From: Dasypus novemcinctus
Lineage: Eukaryota > Chordata > Mammalia > Cingulata > Dasypodidae
DNA length: 64,000 nt
Direction: 5' to 3'
NCBI RefSeq assembly: GCF_030445035.2
Contig: NC_080690.1
Location: forward strand, 33,940,796-34,004,795
A program made the position numbers and the translations under genes. The notes beneath the pieces were generated by a model. That model did not search any database, had not been told where the DNA came from, and saw nothing but the letters and a program-made list of their open reading frames with translations. This document shows, one piece after another, positions 35,560 through 47,300 of this stretch. Positions within the stretch are counted from its first letter, which is position 1. Each line of letters begins with the position of its first letter.

Positions 35560-37630
35560 TCACACAATGTTTAATACATGAGTGTTAAAAAATGGAATGA
35601 ATGAATGCAATGGAAAAGGATCACTGTCTGGGAGGCAATATTTCTAGTTTCAGCTCCACCCCTTATAGATCTATGGCCTCAGGCAAATCTGGTGATTTGG
35701 CAGGTGAGCGTCCATAAAATGGAGAACATGTAGATCATGCTGTTAGCTTATAGGACAAAACCTATTCCACATCCAAGGACTTTGACAATCATCAAGCAGT
35801 CATTACATAAAACCTGTGCTAAGCCTTAGAGAACCTGAAACCTTATCAGTCAGGGTGCAGCACTCACGCACAAGGTGTGCCTTCTCATCTCCCCCTGGCT
35901 ATGTAGAGCATCTCCACTGCTCATGGCCTAAAACATCATTCCTAGCCAAATGTTTGCTACTGTGTTTCTCAAAATGCAGCACACAGGTCAGTCCCAGAAG
36001 CATTCAATCAAAGGGAGAGGCTGCAAGCTGCATCCCCCTCTTTAGGCACATCAGGATATAAAAGACTTTAGTAGTCATCCACTAATGAATACTTCTCAAC
36101 CCCAGGTTTCCAAAATTTGCTTGACCAGGGAGCTCAGTTTTGGGGTGTTTCTCCTACAGAACTCACATTCAAGAAACACACCTTGAAAAAATGCAAACTT
36201 AAGTAGCTATCAGGGCCCAAGCTGAAATTTGGGAGATATTTGGTTGTCTGAGCTATTTATTTTTAACTTTATAATAGTGAGAACCTAAACCAATGTTTTC
36301 TTAAAGATTAATAATAGTATATTAATATTATTAAGGATAACATTAAGCCCAATAGGATACTACATTTAGTAACCACTGTGGTAGCACTGACATTTCTGCC
36401 ATGCCCCCCACCTGTCAGTCATGTTAAGCCTCATCTGTTGCCTGCAGACTCCCCATTTGCCCTAGTGGAGCCTGGGCCAGTCTGAACTGTCATCAATTTC
36501 CTCAAACTATTTTGGTCCCAAGGAACCGGAGTTTAATCACTGTAACCTGACGCCACAGAAGACCAGCATTGCCAGCTGCCCAGGGCTTCAGGGCCCTGGT
36601 CAAGTGGTGATGCCACATCCTCTGAGGAGCCAACAGGCTTTCCACTCACGACTTTAGAAAGGCCTCAATATGAATTCTTAATGACTGCTTTCATAAATCA
36701 CCCAGACTTAACTGCCAACACATAGAGCCCAGCTTTTTGGCAGGAGGGGCACGTCCCATCTCAGCACTTTTGGTCTTGCGGTGCCCTTCTCTCCATTTTC
36801 TCATTATTTCCATCACTTCAGACCCATCTCTTCATTCCTAAGTCTCTATACACTCTAGTCTTGAGACATTCCTTCTTACACAAACATTGTCTACACAACT
36901 TGTTAATAAGCACGGCTCTCTGAGAGTTATTCTCTTTTGGCGGTACACTGTTTATCTGAAACTTTTTGCCATTGAACTCCCTACATAATTATCATACTTG
37001 GCTTTTTAAAACAAAACCATACATAAAATGCCTTTTATATCTATCCAGCATATTATCATGAATTGTTCAACAGATGTTGATTTTATGTAAATGATGCTTC
37101 CAGCAAGAATTAAATGATCCCAACCATGATACAAAAAGCTGATTTACTTTGCCAAAACCAACAAAGATGAGGCCCCCAGCATTCTACCCCGTAACATTTT
37201 GTACATGAAAAATACATAGAACTTTACTTTTAAGTAGGTTAAAGTCGCAAGCTTAATACTTAAAATATCTATCTATCTATCTAAATCACAAAAGCTCAGC
37301 GTACCAACGCATGACATCTGACCATGAAATGAAATGCAGAATTATAAAGGTGGAAGATACTGAATACTACTGTGTTTGAATTTGGAGCATTTAACTCGGA
37401 TGGTTAATTCCATGAACCAGTCCAGTTTGAATCAAGAAATGGGGGCAAACCCAGGTGTAGTCTTAGTAAAGTAAAACCTTCATGGCCTTACCTTATCATT
37501 CTTCTTTGGTACAAACAGTCCTTTCATAAAGAGAAGTTAGAGATTCAAATTACTTAAAAACCAGCAACTCAACTGCTGCCCATCCAGCAACAATGGACAC
37601 AGAGAAAACTGTTGAGATGACAGGAGTCTC
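35560..37630. other. Gene-free stretch downstream of HERPUD1
   Basis: AT-rich, with only short open frames. I see no repeat family with confidence and no exon. Confidence 0.55.
37264..37283. repeat. (TATC)n microsatellite
   Basis: Short run of ATCT units. Confidence 0.85.
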
Positions 37631-37637
37631 TGCCAGG

Positions 37638-38229
37638 GTCATTCATACTAAAACTTTATTGAACAGAAAACCCAGCAAAGGTTTTCACCTCTGCAAAGTT
37701 CTCCTCAGTTTAAAGTAAAGCATTGCATTTTAAAAAGCAATTATACATAAGTCTTTCCTAGAAAAGTCCTGCTAAAACATATCTAGCAATTTCATTGATT
37801 ATATAAAGTAGTACACTTAGTGTAATTTAAACATTCCAACAGGAATCAAATCGTACCAGCAGAACCATTTCTGCCTCTATGACATCTATGTACAACACAC
37901 ATGCAGACACACACATCTGGAAAAGTTCCCCAGGCATAAACATGCGACACAAGGCCTTCTACTTACAATGCTTATTAAACTACATACAGTATATATTAAA
38001 GCTCTTCAGAATAAAGACATGAGAAGCCTTGGGCATTTTTTGTTCAATTTGTATCACGGCTTCACGTCCTACTTTCTGCTTTTGCTTTATCACAAAAGCA
38101 TATCATCATCCTTGTTGGTTCTTTTAATAATTCCGTGTCATTGCCGTGTCCAGGTGAGAAAATCTAACTGGTGTAAGAGGACCCAGTCCATGTCTGTCAA
38201 AGCCCTTAGCAGCCGGAGAGCAAACACCG
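37638..38229 (-). other. HERPUD1: HERPUD1 3' untranslated region
   Basis: A stretch of about 590 bases follows the HERPUD1 stop. It contains an AATAAA polyadenylation signal (plus-strand TTTATT at 37655-37660), and I see no earlier canonical signal. The cleavage position (about 37,638) is inferred from the usual 10-25 base spacing. Confidence 0.75.
37655..37660 (-). terminator. Polyadenylation signal AATAAA of HERPUD1
   Basis: Canonical hexamer on the minus strand, about 570 bases after the stop codon, in the context CTGTTCAATAAAGTTTTAG. Confidence 0.8.
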
Positions 38230-38394
38230 TCAGTTTGCTATGGCTGGGGGGCCTTCTGGAAGGAGAGAGGCAAAGAAAGTCTTGAAGACAAGCCATGCTG
38301 TGCTCACAAATGAAGGGCTGGATTGTTCTCCCTCTAGTACAACCCTGTCTGGAGGGAGGTGGTCGGGGTCTTCAGTTTCAGCACCAGCATCTTC
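38230..38394 (-). CDS. HERPUD1: HERPUD1 coding exon 8 (C-terminus)
   Basis: Codes 54 residues and TGA: an acidic EDAGAETEDPDHLPPDR stretch, then the conserved STAWLVFKTFFASLLPEGPP tail. Acceptor CTCTAG. Confidence 0.97.
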   Translation of the reverse strand, partial: EDAGAETEDPDHLPPDRVVLEGEQSSPSFVSTAWLVFKTFFASLLPEGPPAIAN

Positions 38395-41300
38395 CTAGAG
38401 TTAACAAAATAAAATAAGAAAACAATTAGGGCTGTGATGAACACCAGATAATGCTAGCACAGGACAGAGTAAATCTCTGGCCTCCTGCCCCCATATGAGA
38501 AGCAGGCAGGCAGGGCCCAGGAAATGAAGTCCGAGGTTAGATGGGACTCTTTCAGATGCTCCCACAGCACAACTGTGTTGGTGACATTTTCATGGTTATG
38601 AACATTTCTGGCAGCAAGTAACAGAGCAAAGGAAATAACTTGATCTTCAACTATTATTAAGTTAATAATTAAATGAGCCACTTCAGTAATGTGGCTATTC
38701 TTCTCATTTTGGCAGTGTTCTGAGTTAAGAAACCCAAGAATGGAACAAGGGTGATAAGTTATATTAGAAAAGAACATCCTTCAAGATTATGCATTAATCT
38801 GCCTTATAAAAATTCTTTTTTTTTTTTTCCGGAGAAGTAGACAGCTTTATTGGCAGAAGCGAGGGAGCCAGGGCGCGCGGGCTTACGCGCGATCTGCGAG
38901 CGAGTCCCTAAAAATTCTATTTCTGTGTGTTATTTTCCAGGAAGTTTACTTCCAGGAGACTTCCTTATACTCTAATCCTTAATTAGAATAACTACTCATT
39001 AGCAGTTTCCATGGTATAACATATTGCCGCAGATCATCTTACACTTAAAATAGTGAATTCCTTGCACTGCAAGTGCCAGAAAGACATACTATTTTAAAAA
39101 GCATTGTTTACATATGCCAAAAAGCAAACTGCCACATGACAAAAATACCTGCTGGATTTTACAGCACATTCAATGCTGATCAAATAGCTGCTGCTCGAAG
39201 AAAAGCAGGAAAAAAAAAAAAAATCATGAAATATTTAGCCTAATAAATTGGTACCATGAGGCTAGAGACCTAACTGTGAAGGAACCAGAACTTAGTACTT
39301 CCTGTCCAGCACACCAGGGCTTCAAGGGGTTCCATACCTGTAAGTTGTTATTGGGGTCCTGATTTACAGCTTCATGAGGAGGACCTTCATTCAGGAAGTT
39401 CTGAACCGGCCTCTGTCTAAATGGAAACCACCCAACATGATGCCTTTAAAGAAAGCACATAAAAGTCCATCTTCATTAATGTACGCTGAGATTTGCTCAA
39501 GATTTTAAGGGTTCTCTCAATTTAAAAAGGTCCCACTTCCTCTTCTCCTCTAGTCACAGCAGCACCCTCATCAGATGCTCACAGCAAGGTCATGTGCAGG
39601 AACAATCTGTTGCATTCTAGACCTACTCACTGGCCTGTTAGGTCCTCGAAGGCAGGGACTGTTTTTATTCATCACTGTATGTCCAACAACATAAATAACA
39701 CCTGGCACCCAGTAGGTGCTCAAGAAACACTTGCTTATCTGAACTAAACCTTACATTTGTAAACCTGAACAGATGGGGTGAAACCCCCATACACACAAAA
39801 AAACAAACTATATGCACACACACAATCTAAGCTGCAATTATAATATACCACATATTGTATAAAGACCTGCTTTTGGTTGCTGAAATACATGGTTCTAAAG
39901 ACTGTAGAAAGAAATGACTGAAAGTTTTTACTTGGAGAATCCCTTTAAATTCAAGTATTGAAGCAAATATGGCAAAATACTAACAATAATTATTTCCAGA
40001 TATGAGTGTTTGTTACATTATTCTCTACTTTTTAAAAGATGTTTAAAAACTAAAATAAAAATTCATTTTTACTATAGAGGAAAAAAAAAAAGCCTCTTCT
40101 TTCCATTTCAACTACAGACAAGAACCCATCACTTAAGGCCAGTGTTTCTTGACCTTGGCACTATTGATGTTTTGGGTAAGATGATTATTATGGGGGCTGT
40201 CCTGTGCACTGAGGATGTGAAGGAGCATCCCTGGCCTCTACCCACTAGATGCCAGTAGGACTACCTCCCCAGCGGTGACAACCAAGAGTGTCTTCTGAGA
40301 TTGCCAGAAGTGCCCTTGGGTGGGGGCGAGGCAGGTGAAACTACCCCTAATTGAGAACCACTATTCCAGGCCAGGGAAAAAACCAAAGGTCAGGTCTGTA
40401 AAGGTTCCCTGGCCCTTTGGGACTATGCTAACAGGTCAGTGCCTGACCTTTGTCTTGGAAGGTGGCTGTAGCCTGATAAAAGCAAATGCGTTCTTATTCA
40501 AAACAAACCGACTTTTACTTTCCATAACTTAGTCAGACTATATTGTGGTTCATTAGCCTGGTAGGTACCTTATCCAGAGGAAAAGAAGAGAATGTTCCTT
40601 TTTGCATTAACACAGATTAACACACTCTTGGCAATATACAACTAAGACGTGAATTTCTTGTGTTGCAAGTGCCAGAAAGACATACTATTTAAATACATAT
40701 TCTTAGATAATGATCGAGACTGCTCAAAAAACAAAATCTTCTTTTTGGTTTAAATCACCACATATTGTAATTTATAGTAAAGGAAAAAAGGAAAGAGAAA
40801 TTATCTGCTTACAGGTACATGACAACTGTGGCCCCCATGACCATGAGGAATCTGCTCAGGGAGGAGTAGAAATACAGGATACTGAGAAAAACAGAAAACG
40901 TAGCTGCTGAATAGGTCCAATCCAACCAGTCTCGATTTATCTCATCGTCTTCTTCCACAATAGGGCCTCCTTGTGCATTCATCCGCAAATTTTGATTGGC
41001 TCCAGGATTAACAACCACTTGAGGAGGAGCATTCTGATTGGCTGGCTGGTTTTCAGCTGGAAACTGGTTAGGAATAGGGGTTGGAGCAGGTGCAGAGACC
41101 ACAGGTATCTCTTGTGCACTTGGTGATGGGACAAAAGCCCCCGATGCAGCAGTGGCTGCTAAACTGAAATAAAAGGCAGAAACTGTTAGGAGCAAAGCAG
41201 TAAAGACAGTGGCTCTCATAATCTTATTTACCTGGGGGTTTTTTATGTTAAAAATTCTAAGTAGGTACATATATCACTTGATTTTTAACTTAGTAAAGAA

Positions 41301-44300
41301 CCGTTAACAGTCATATCTATTAATGCCTCTTCTGTCCCTCAGAGAAGGCACTTAGTAAAATTTCACTGGGAGTCAAACATCAAGACCACTATAAAAGTAT
41401 GGTGCAGTAGCAAATTAAAATTTTCAGAAAACCTTCAAGATACCAACAAATGGAAAAGAAGCAACATAGTCTAAATAAAGTCATCAGACTCTGTCAGGCG
41501 CAAGCACCCCTGCAGCAATACACAAATCAGGTATCAGCTATAATTTAAACTCAGTCTTCCCACAGAACTGGATAGAAGGAGGAGGTGTAAAAAGTAATGA
41601 AAATACACTCATCTCTCTAGCCAGAACTTCACAGGTAACATGGATGGGATTTCTCTCAACTCCCAGGAGCCCCCACAATTCCCCCACGGTGGGGAACGAC
41701 TTACTACTGCATGTAGTACTGCCGCGCATATATCTGCTGGAACCAGGAGAGTTGCAGCCACCCATAGGTTGTGTAGCCAGAGAAACCAGCCCCCAGGCCC
41801 TGGAACGTCTGCTGGGCAGCTTCGGGCCTATACAAAGATTAAAAAAAAAAAAAAAGATCATTTTGAGTTTAGTATGAATGAATAAATGAAAAGTTTAAAT
41901 TATAACCAGAAATTCAAATCAAAGAGACAAAATAAATTGTAAAAGAGATGTCACGGGCCTATTACGAAAAGAGAAGAATGGACTTTATGGCAGTTTACCT
42001 GGTAGATTACTGTATGATGCTCCTGTGTAATGCAAGCATAGAAAGTGCTGACTGAAAAAGCTTTATCATGGCGCAGACCTCACAGGAAAACAAGAGCCCC
42101 CTTGACCAGCATTGGGTTCTCATTATGTCATCAACAGGGGGAACTGCTGCCTTTTTTGTGCTCAGATAAATAAGCTGGACCTTTTCAGGTTAACTGGACG
42201 CACACCCCCATTTTTTTCCTTGCTGAGTGTCACCACAGGTCCAAATCCACTGTTGATCCTTTAGAGAGCAAATCAAAAGCTACATTTTCCCCAAAACCTT
42301 TCCTGAAGGAAATTCCTCCCCACCACTATCCACTTCTGCCCTGGCCCTAGATATGAATCTATACTGGAAGCAGAGTACTGTGTGCATGGCAAATCGCCTG
42401 TGCTGCTTACTGACCACTTGGCACCCTGACAGGGTAGGCGCCCTCATATCTGTGATCTCACTATATTCCCAACAACCTTGGGAGGGGGGAGGGCTCTCAC
42501 CCCCCACTTTATAGAGAAGGAGCCCGAGTATAGCTCAGAGAAGATGAGGGATTTGCACAAGGTCAGTGAGCTAGTAAGCAGCAGGACAGCTGGATTTCAG
42601 ACTTGGTTTGTTTGCCACCAAATTCACATTTATTCTGTCATGCAATATAGCCTTAAACCGCCAAAGACAAGGCATGTGGGAGTCACTTTACACTGAGAAT
42701 TGCTTTGGCAGCATACCACAAAATTGAACTTATAACAGGATTGTGGGAAGATCAGGAGTTGGTTATGTGGTCACTCCTGCAGGTCAGCATGTATCCTCAG
42801 CAAAGTTACATGCATTGGCTGCTCAATAAATAGTTGTTGAACAAAATCAACTAGTTTTGGTATGATGAAATTCATATTGTCAGATCTGGGCTTCAATTCT
42901 CAGGCTGGAAAGCAGAATAAAGGAGTTTGTTTTAAGTTTTTCTATCCAATAAAGTACCTAACAATCCAATTTATATGCTGATAGTCTTTTAATCAAATTC
43001 CATAGAATATTTCTAAAATAATACTCCAATACAAACAGGTCTTGGTATGATGTTTTTTGATCATTTAAAAAAGCTACGGTGCATGGAAATGGGATAACAT
43101 AGAACTTTTATTAACTTTGCTAAATCTGATGATGATGGTAATGTAGATATGTGAGATAAAAATTTTTTTTAACAGTTATAGACTAAAATATGTAAGGGTG
43201 AAATGACATGATGGCTAAGAGTTACTTTTAAATAAAAAGAAAAAAAAAAGGAAGCAGGGAATAGATGAAGCAAGTATGGAAAAATCTAAATGATTACTGG
43301 ATATTATATATAGAGAGAGCTATGGGGGATTCATTATATAGTTTCCTCTACTTTTGTGTATATCTGAAATTTCCATTAAGGAAAAAAACCTCATCATTCC
43401 TCAAACACCTGGCTTTATCAAAAATCAAATACAAAGCTATTAAGAAAGGGGGACAGAGGAATTGGGAGAAGCACAGCATTTCAAATTTGTAGTTAACAAA
43501 TTATTTTTGCCATAGAAACTTTCATAATAAGGTGTTCTAAGAGCTATAAAATCCAAACATCAGAGTGTTTAGTCACTTGACCTTTTGCTCTTTTCTTTAG
43601 AAAAGCTCTAACTGCACTAAGAAATGTCCTTTTTACCCCTACTATCAATAATACAGGTGTTGGCAGAGCACTTTTAACAGTCTCTTCACTGTTTGTCACC
43701 CATCATGAGGATAAACAAAGCACGAAGCCACTTAGCAAAACAGCTGCCTAATGCTTCCCAGAGTTTTTTTTGTGTTTTTTTTTTCCTGCAGCAAACTAAT
43801 TCCCTATCATAAGGGCAATCAAAAGGTCAGCACAAGGGAAAGCACAGCCATGCAGAAGGGGAAAATGATTTTCAATACATCTCTCCCACTTTGTCTGGTC
43901 TTAAAAGGCGGAATATAAAGAAAAGTTAAATACGTAAGAGATTTTTAAAGCCCTTTATAAAGCAAAATTTTGTACATTTTAACGTTCCAGGGAAGTGGAT
44001 GTAGCTCAACAGATTGAGCGTCCACCTACCATATAAGACGTCCAAGGGTTTGATATCTAGGGCCCTCCTGGCTCGTGTGGTGAGCTGGCCCCCACAGAGT
44101 GCTGCTACTCTCAAGGAGCCAGCCCATACCGGGATGCCCCCGCATAAAGGGTGTCCCCTCTGCAGGAGTGGCCCTGGTGCAAGGAAAGCCATCCCATGCA
44201 AAACTGCAGCCCACCTAGGAGTGGTGCCACACATGGAGAACTGACACAGCAAGATGATGCAACAAAAAGAGACAGATCCCCAGGGCCACCTGATGAGAAT

Positions 44301-47300
44301 ACAAGTGGACACAGATGAGCACACAGCGAATGGACACAGAGAATAGACAATGGGGGGGGGGGGGGTGGGGAGGGAGGGAGGGAGAGAAATAAATAAATCT
44401 TAAGGAAAAAAAAAAGTTCCATGGCTGTAAACACATCGTACTCCTATATCAATGCACATTTATGTTATATAACCCTAGTTATTATAATACTCACCTAGAG
44501 ATGTTCTCCCATCCAGAGGGAGGAAGGTTGTGAAGAACTTCTCTTTGCCTTAAACCATCACTTGAGGAATCACCAGGATACTGTCCCTGGTTAAGTCCAG
44601 AGGGCTGTTCTGTGGATTCAGCAACCTAAATAAGTACAGCATGAACATCAGAACAAAGGATCTGATGCAACTGCCTGAAATCAAACTAAAAGGATTATTT
44701 TGCTGTGAATGGCTTATATTCCCCTTCCTTGATCTCTGAAGTTGACAACATTAAATAGATGCAATGTTATGTAATAAATATTCCAAAATTCACTCAACAC
44801 AATTTTTTTTGATATATGGACCCTAGAAAATCCATATTTTTTCCTAGAGTAACTATGCTGTAGTTTCATTACATTTTTTTCAGGGACATCAGTTGGTAAG
44901 AAAGCTTCCTGATAATGCTCTCTATATCTAATAGGTGCTAAATTTACTAATTCAGGAAATTATTTGACCAACAAGATTTATAAATACAATCCAACCAGCA
45001 ACTTAAAGAAAGGGAATTTCCTATGCTACGTTCATATTTTTTAAGTAAATAAAGCTGTAATACAAATTTAGAGTACATCACTACGCTAAAATATTAATAC
45101 TGTATTTTTGAATAAACATTGTAATATGAGAAATAAATGATTTTGACTGCCAAACATATATATCTGTAGATATCACCTGATAAAGATTGTGGCCTTTTCC
45201 TACCCAACTCAATAAATAATCACAATAAAAATTTCCAAAGGAAACATGTACACCTTTACACCCTTTACAAAAATTTAAAGTTTCTTGAACTTTTTTATGT
45301 GCTCATTCAATAAAATACATTTTGAAGTGTCTTGCCAGTTCAGTGATCCAGATTCAGTAATTTTAGGTCAAATCATACTCCAGAAGATAGTGTGATGTAG
45401 AACTCGACTTATCCACAAAGCTAATGGGATAGTCTACTCTCATCACAGTAAAATCTCACTTGTACTGGTAACACAGTTTCTAATTCCTGATAAGCACTGG
45501 AGAGAAAACAAAAAATTACCTGTTTAAAAAAAAAAAAAAAAAAGCCATAAAATCTCTCTTCAGCATTTTATCCAAACTCGTGTATTTCTACTTTGAGAAT
45601 CTGCAGGACACAGATTGTTCTGACCATGAAAAAGCACACATACCTGAGTACTGGTTTCAGGCACTTTTGAAGGACTCTTCACATTGCACACCAGATGCAG
45701 AACATGCCGTTTTTCCTGCTAAAAGTAGGAAGGAGGTACTTTAGGACCTGAACGTAAGCTGGTAAATGCTTAACCTTCAAAAGTTAACGTTTAAGTGATG
45801 TACCTTTGGGAGCAAGTCCCTGAGACACTGGTGATCCAACAACAGCTTCCCAGAATAAATTAACCTCTGGTCCTCTGGACACTTATCATGGGAAAGAAGA
45901 GTAAAACAGATCAGCATTTAGTCCCAACAAGTTCCCAAACACAGAAGAAACTATTTATACAACTAATTTTTATCATGTGTGTTTGCCCCCAACATCACAG
46001 AAAAACATTTTTTTTCCAAAGGCCCATATACAAAACTTTTTATTTAGAAAGTGCTTAACTTGAAACTGATCTCTAATGTACAAAGAAATTTAAGAAAGCA
46101 ACTTATCTCCAGTCCATAAAACCTACAGCAAGCTACTTGCCTTCCTGGTCCCACAGAAACTGCTTTCTCCCACTGAAAGCAAAAAATGTATTTGGGGCTC
46201 CTACAGCCAACAAAACCTGGTTTGTGTCAGAGAAAACACAAGTACTCCCAAAGGATTTCTTTACCAAAACCTCCTAGAATTGCACCCCGGATAACATGAA
46301 GCCATTCTAAATTTAAGCCTTCAAAGAGGCTTTTACCTACAAATGCAGTTTACAGAACAGAGCTCACCCGATGGCCCCATAGATTTAGTATCCCTATTTT
46401 AATGGCGGAACTCTGAGAACCTGACTTGTCCAAGGGTACCTGAGGCTGAGGAGTCAGGTTCCAACTCCTCTCCTTCATACCCATGATTTTAAAACTATAG
46501 GGATTTCAAAGCACTTTTATACAAAAATTTGACTTTTAAGATCAATTTTTTAATCTATTTTTAACTCCTTTAAAACTGTTGTTTAGAACAATGGCCTCCA
46601 ACAACATGTACTAAACACAGTACACTAGAGAGATCACCAACTTGTCAATGTACTCTGGCCAGAACAAACGATTATGCAAAACTTGGAATCGACCTGTTCT
46701 TGCCAAGTAGCATGTGATTCCTGTGATTATAAAGCAAGCTCTTTAAAACAAACAAAACAATAAAAACTGTCTCTACTTATCTGCATAAATCAGATTTTTT
46801 TTTTACATTGTGCAACTAAAACAAAATAGAAAAATATATTGGATCTGTGTTCACCATTGTTTCATTTTATAAGTAAATGCTATATACAAGAATTTGGAAA
46901 ACACTCGTAAAAGTGGGTCCACCACTAGAAAAGGGTTGAAAATCACAACACATTCCCAACAGCTGCCTGTGGATTCGAACTGCTTTCTCTTTGAAAGGCC
47001 TGAATTGCCACTATGTCTTTACCCAAAAGGCTGATCTGGAAAAAATTAATTATCTTAAGCAAATCGCTTTTATAACGTATGGCTTCTCATTGTACCATTT
47101 TATACTGCAGAAAACAAGTGAAGAATGTGCTACAGCCATATTAACTTTCAACACAATTGAGAGAATTTTTATTTACAACCTTGGGTCTTCAGACTCAACA
47201 AAATATGAGTGTTTCCAGCCCAAAGAAGCCCTCAAGGAAAAATCACCTCCAAACACTGACTTTTACCAAATGATGTAACAAAAGACTATGCTTGCTCCAC

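Noticed and set aside
40809-41270. A 153-residue minus-strand frame containing the HERPUD1 membrane hairpin
   Set aside because: The first 35 or so residues are intronic; the real exon starts after TTTCAG at 41163 and ends at 40813.
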